Shown here piece after piece: positions 23,585 through 24,105 of a stretch of 24,105 nt of DNA. The first letter of the stretch is position 1, and the number at the start of each line of letters is the position of its first letter. Source of the stretch: Clostridiales bacterium (GTDB lineage: Bacteria > Bacillota > Clostridia > Oscillospirales > Oscillospiraceae); contig SFIL01000015.1 in the NCBI GenBank assembly GCA_004556205.1, positions 1 through 24,105 on the forward strand, read 5' to 3'. Position numbers and translations under genes: made by a program. A model generated the notes under the pieces. It searched no databases. It was not told the DNA's origin and worked only from the letters and a program-made list of their open reading frames with translations.

Positions 23585-23652
23585 TTCGATTTTTGTTTTG
23601 GGCGTTTATCGGATTCTGGTATAATCTGTTGTTTAAGAAAAATAAATACTGA
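23581..23652 (+). CDS. 23-residue hydrophobic peptide, translationally coupled to the DUF2089-like gene
   Basis: The ATG overlaps the upstream TGA stop (ATGA) and lies 6 bases after an AGGAG ribosome binding site (23570-23574) embedded in the DUF2089-like gene. The peptide starts MIRFLFWAFIGFWYNLL and ends in a basic FKKNKY tail, which would make one membrane-spanning or membrane-associated helix with its Lys cluster in the cytoplasm. The size and make-up resemble small regulatory or toxin-type membrane peptides, but no specific family is recognised. Good ribosome binding site spacing and coupling argue that it is translated. Confidence 0.55.
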   Translation: MIRFLFWAFIGFWYNLLFKKNKY

Positions 23653-23789
23653 TGCATTCTGCATGCAAATCCGAATACAAAGAGTTATTTACAGAACGCG
23701 AAATCTCATACAGCAAATTGCTGTTGGGAGTAGAATGATATTTCAAGAATTGCACCGCCATAAACAAAGATAAGCCTTTCAAAGACGTC

Positions 23790-23826
23790 AAAACCGCCAG
23801 TTTTCATTACGAAAACTGGCGGTTTT
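23790..23826. terminator. Bidirectional terminator between the DUF2089 operon and tRNA-Pro
   Basis: A perfect 16-bp stem (23790-23805 with 23811-23826) around ATTAC. Both arms end in TTTT in the outgoing direction. The right arm reaches the last base of the tRNA CCA end, so it terminates tRNA-Pro immediately. It can also stop the plus-strand operon about 140 bp after the small peptide gene. That gap holds only a short CAGCAA-A-TTGCTG hairpin. Confidence 0.8.
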
Positions 23827-23902
23827 GGTCCGGGCTGCGGGACTTGAACCCACGGTCTCCTGGTCCCAAACCAGGCGCGATACCAAACTTCGCTAAGCCC
23901 GG
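23826..23902 (-). tRNA. tRNA-Pro (anticodon TGG), CCA encoded
   Basis: All arms fold on the minus strand: acceptor CCGGGCT / AGCCCGG with discriminator A (23829) and encoded CCA (23828-23826); D stem GCGA / TCGC; anticodon stem CCTGG / CCAGG with loop TTTGGGA (anticodon TGG); 5-base variable loop; T stem GTGGG / CCCGC with loop TTCAAGT. It has its own promoter upstream and a terminator directly after. tRNA genes are common insertion points for mobile DNA, and the AT-richer DNA here lies on its 3' side. Confidence 0.97.
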
Positions 23903-23926
23903 ATATGAAGTTGAGTTTTTTGCCGT

Positions 23927-23963
23927 TGTGGTCAAATATGTGGTCAGGGGAATTCTACCACAT
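23927..23963. repeat. Short direct and inverted repeats in the tRNA-Pro leader
   Basis: TGTGGTCA occurs at 23927-23934 and again at 23939-23946 (12-bp period). ATGTGGT (23938-23944) also forms an inverted repeat with ACCACAT (23957-23963), which overlaps the -10 element of the tRNA promoter. Confidence 0.55.
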
Positions 23964-23980
23964 TTTCGGGGAACTTTCAA
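23952..23980 (-). promoter_or_regulatory. Sigma-A promoter of tRNA-Pro
   Basis: On the minus strand: TTGAAA (23975-23980), a 17-bp spacer and TAGAAT (23952-23957), about 50 bp before the tRNA 5' end. To its right (23981-24105) I see only a short tandem TTGGGGGAAA-like repeat near 23990-24009 and no gene. Confidence 0.75.
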
Positions 23981-24105
23981 GAGCGGTGATTGGGGGAAAT
24001 TGGGGGAAAATGTAGGTATACAATTGATGTGAGACCAAAGGGATAGACAAAGGCGATTGAGTTCATTAGAATAAAGCTACCATACCTCAAGACTAATGAA
24101 AGGTC

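Noticed and set aside
22255..23902. Integrated element bounded by tRNA attachment repeats
   Set aside because: No duplicated tRNA 3' end and no integrase gene were seen in the window, so an island is only suggested by composition and position.
23844..24032. Plus-strand open frame across the tRNA
   Set aside because: It reads antisense through tRNA-Pro and its promoter, so it is not coding.
1..24105. CRISPR array, rRNA or intact insertion sequence
   Set aside because: No regularly spaced direct repeats, rRNA signatures or transposase motifs were found on either strand.

Overview
The window looks like a chromosomal segment from a spore-forming, SLH-bearing Clostridia-type Firmicute, possibly an Oscillospiraceae or Butyricicoccaceae relative. 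The genus is inference. The basis is: cotJ spore-coat genes, a secreted CotH kinase with SLH repeats, the ymfF/ymfH peptidase pair, strong AGGAGG-type ribosome binding sites, sigma-A type promoters with 17-bp spacers, and moderately high GC by eye. Most of the window is housekeeping or surface genes in short operons.

Left part (1-7656). A minus-strand operon tsaE-tsaB-upp (t6A tRNA modification, then uracil salvage; upp runs off the left edge) is divergent from a rodA-type SEDS gene. An exported SLH/cadherin-like protein follows. Converging on it is the minus-strand operon ymfF-ymfH-lgt plus a small acidic protein of unknown function. A strong bidirectional terminator separates the two.

Middle (7657-13084). 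prmA and a membrane-anchored, divergent DUF4015 glycosidase-like protein form one unit. Next come a secreted CotH kinase-SLH protein and a MutT-like Nudix protein with an altered Nudix box. Two diverged copies of a roughly 160-bp palindromic repeat sit in the regulatory regions of this part: one between ymfF and prmA, the other exactly between the cotH promoter and its gene.

Right-centre (13085-22254). A consensus promoter drives gltB-gltD (glutamate synthase) followed closely by a PfkB sugar kinase. Convergent to these are cotJC and a single gene that fuses CotJA and CotJB, then a second Nudix gene with its own promoter and terminator.

Right end (22255-24105). This AT-richer stretch differs from the rest. 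It holds a 580-bp gene-poor region, a DUF2089-type zinc-ribbon/HTH gene with an unrecognised C-terminal domain, and a translationally coupled 23-residue hydrophobic peptide gene too short for ordinary gene calling. It ends at a tRNA-Pro(TGG) gene whose promoter region carries short repeats.

The most interesting items are the palindromic repeat family in regulatory regions, the DUF2089/micropeptide cassette next to tRNA-Pro, and the CotJA-CotJB fusion. I found no CRISPR array, rRNA, phage structural gene or intact transposase.
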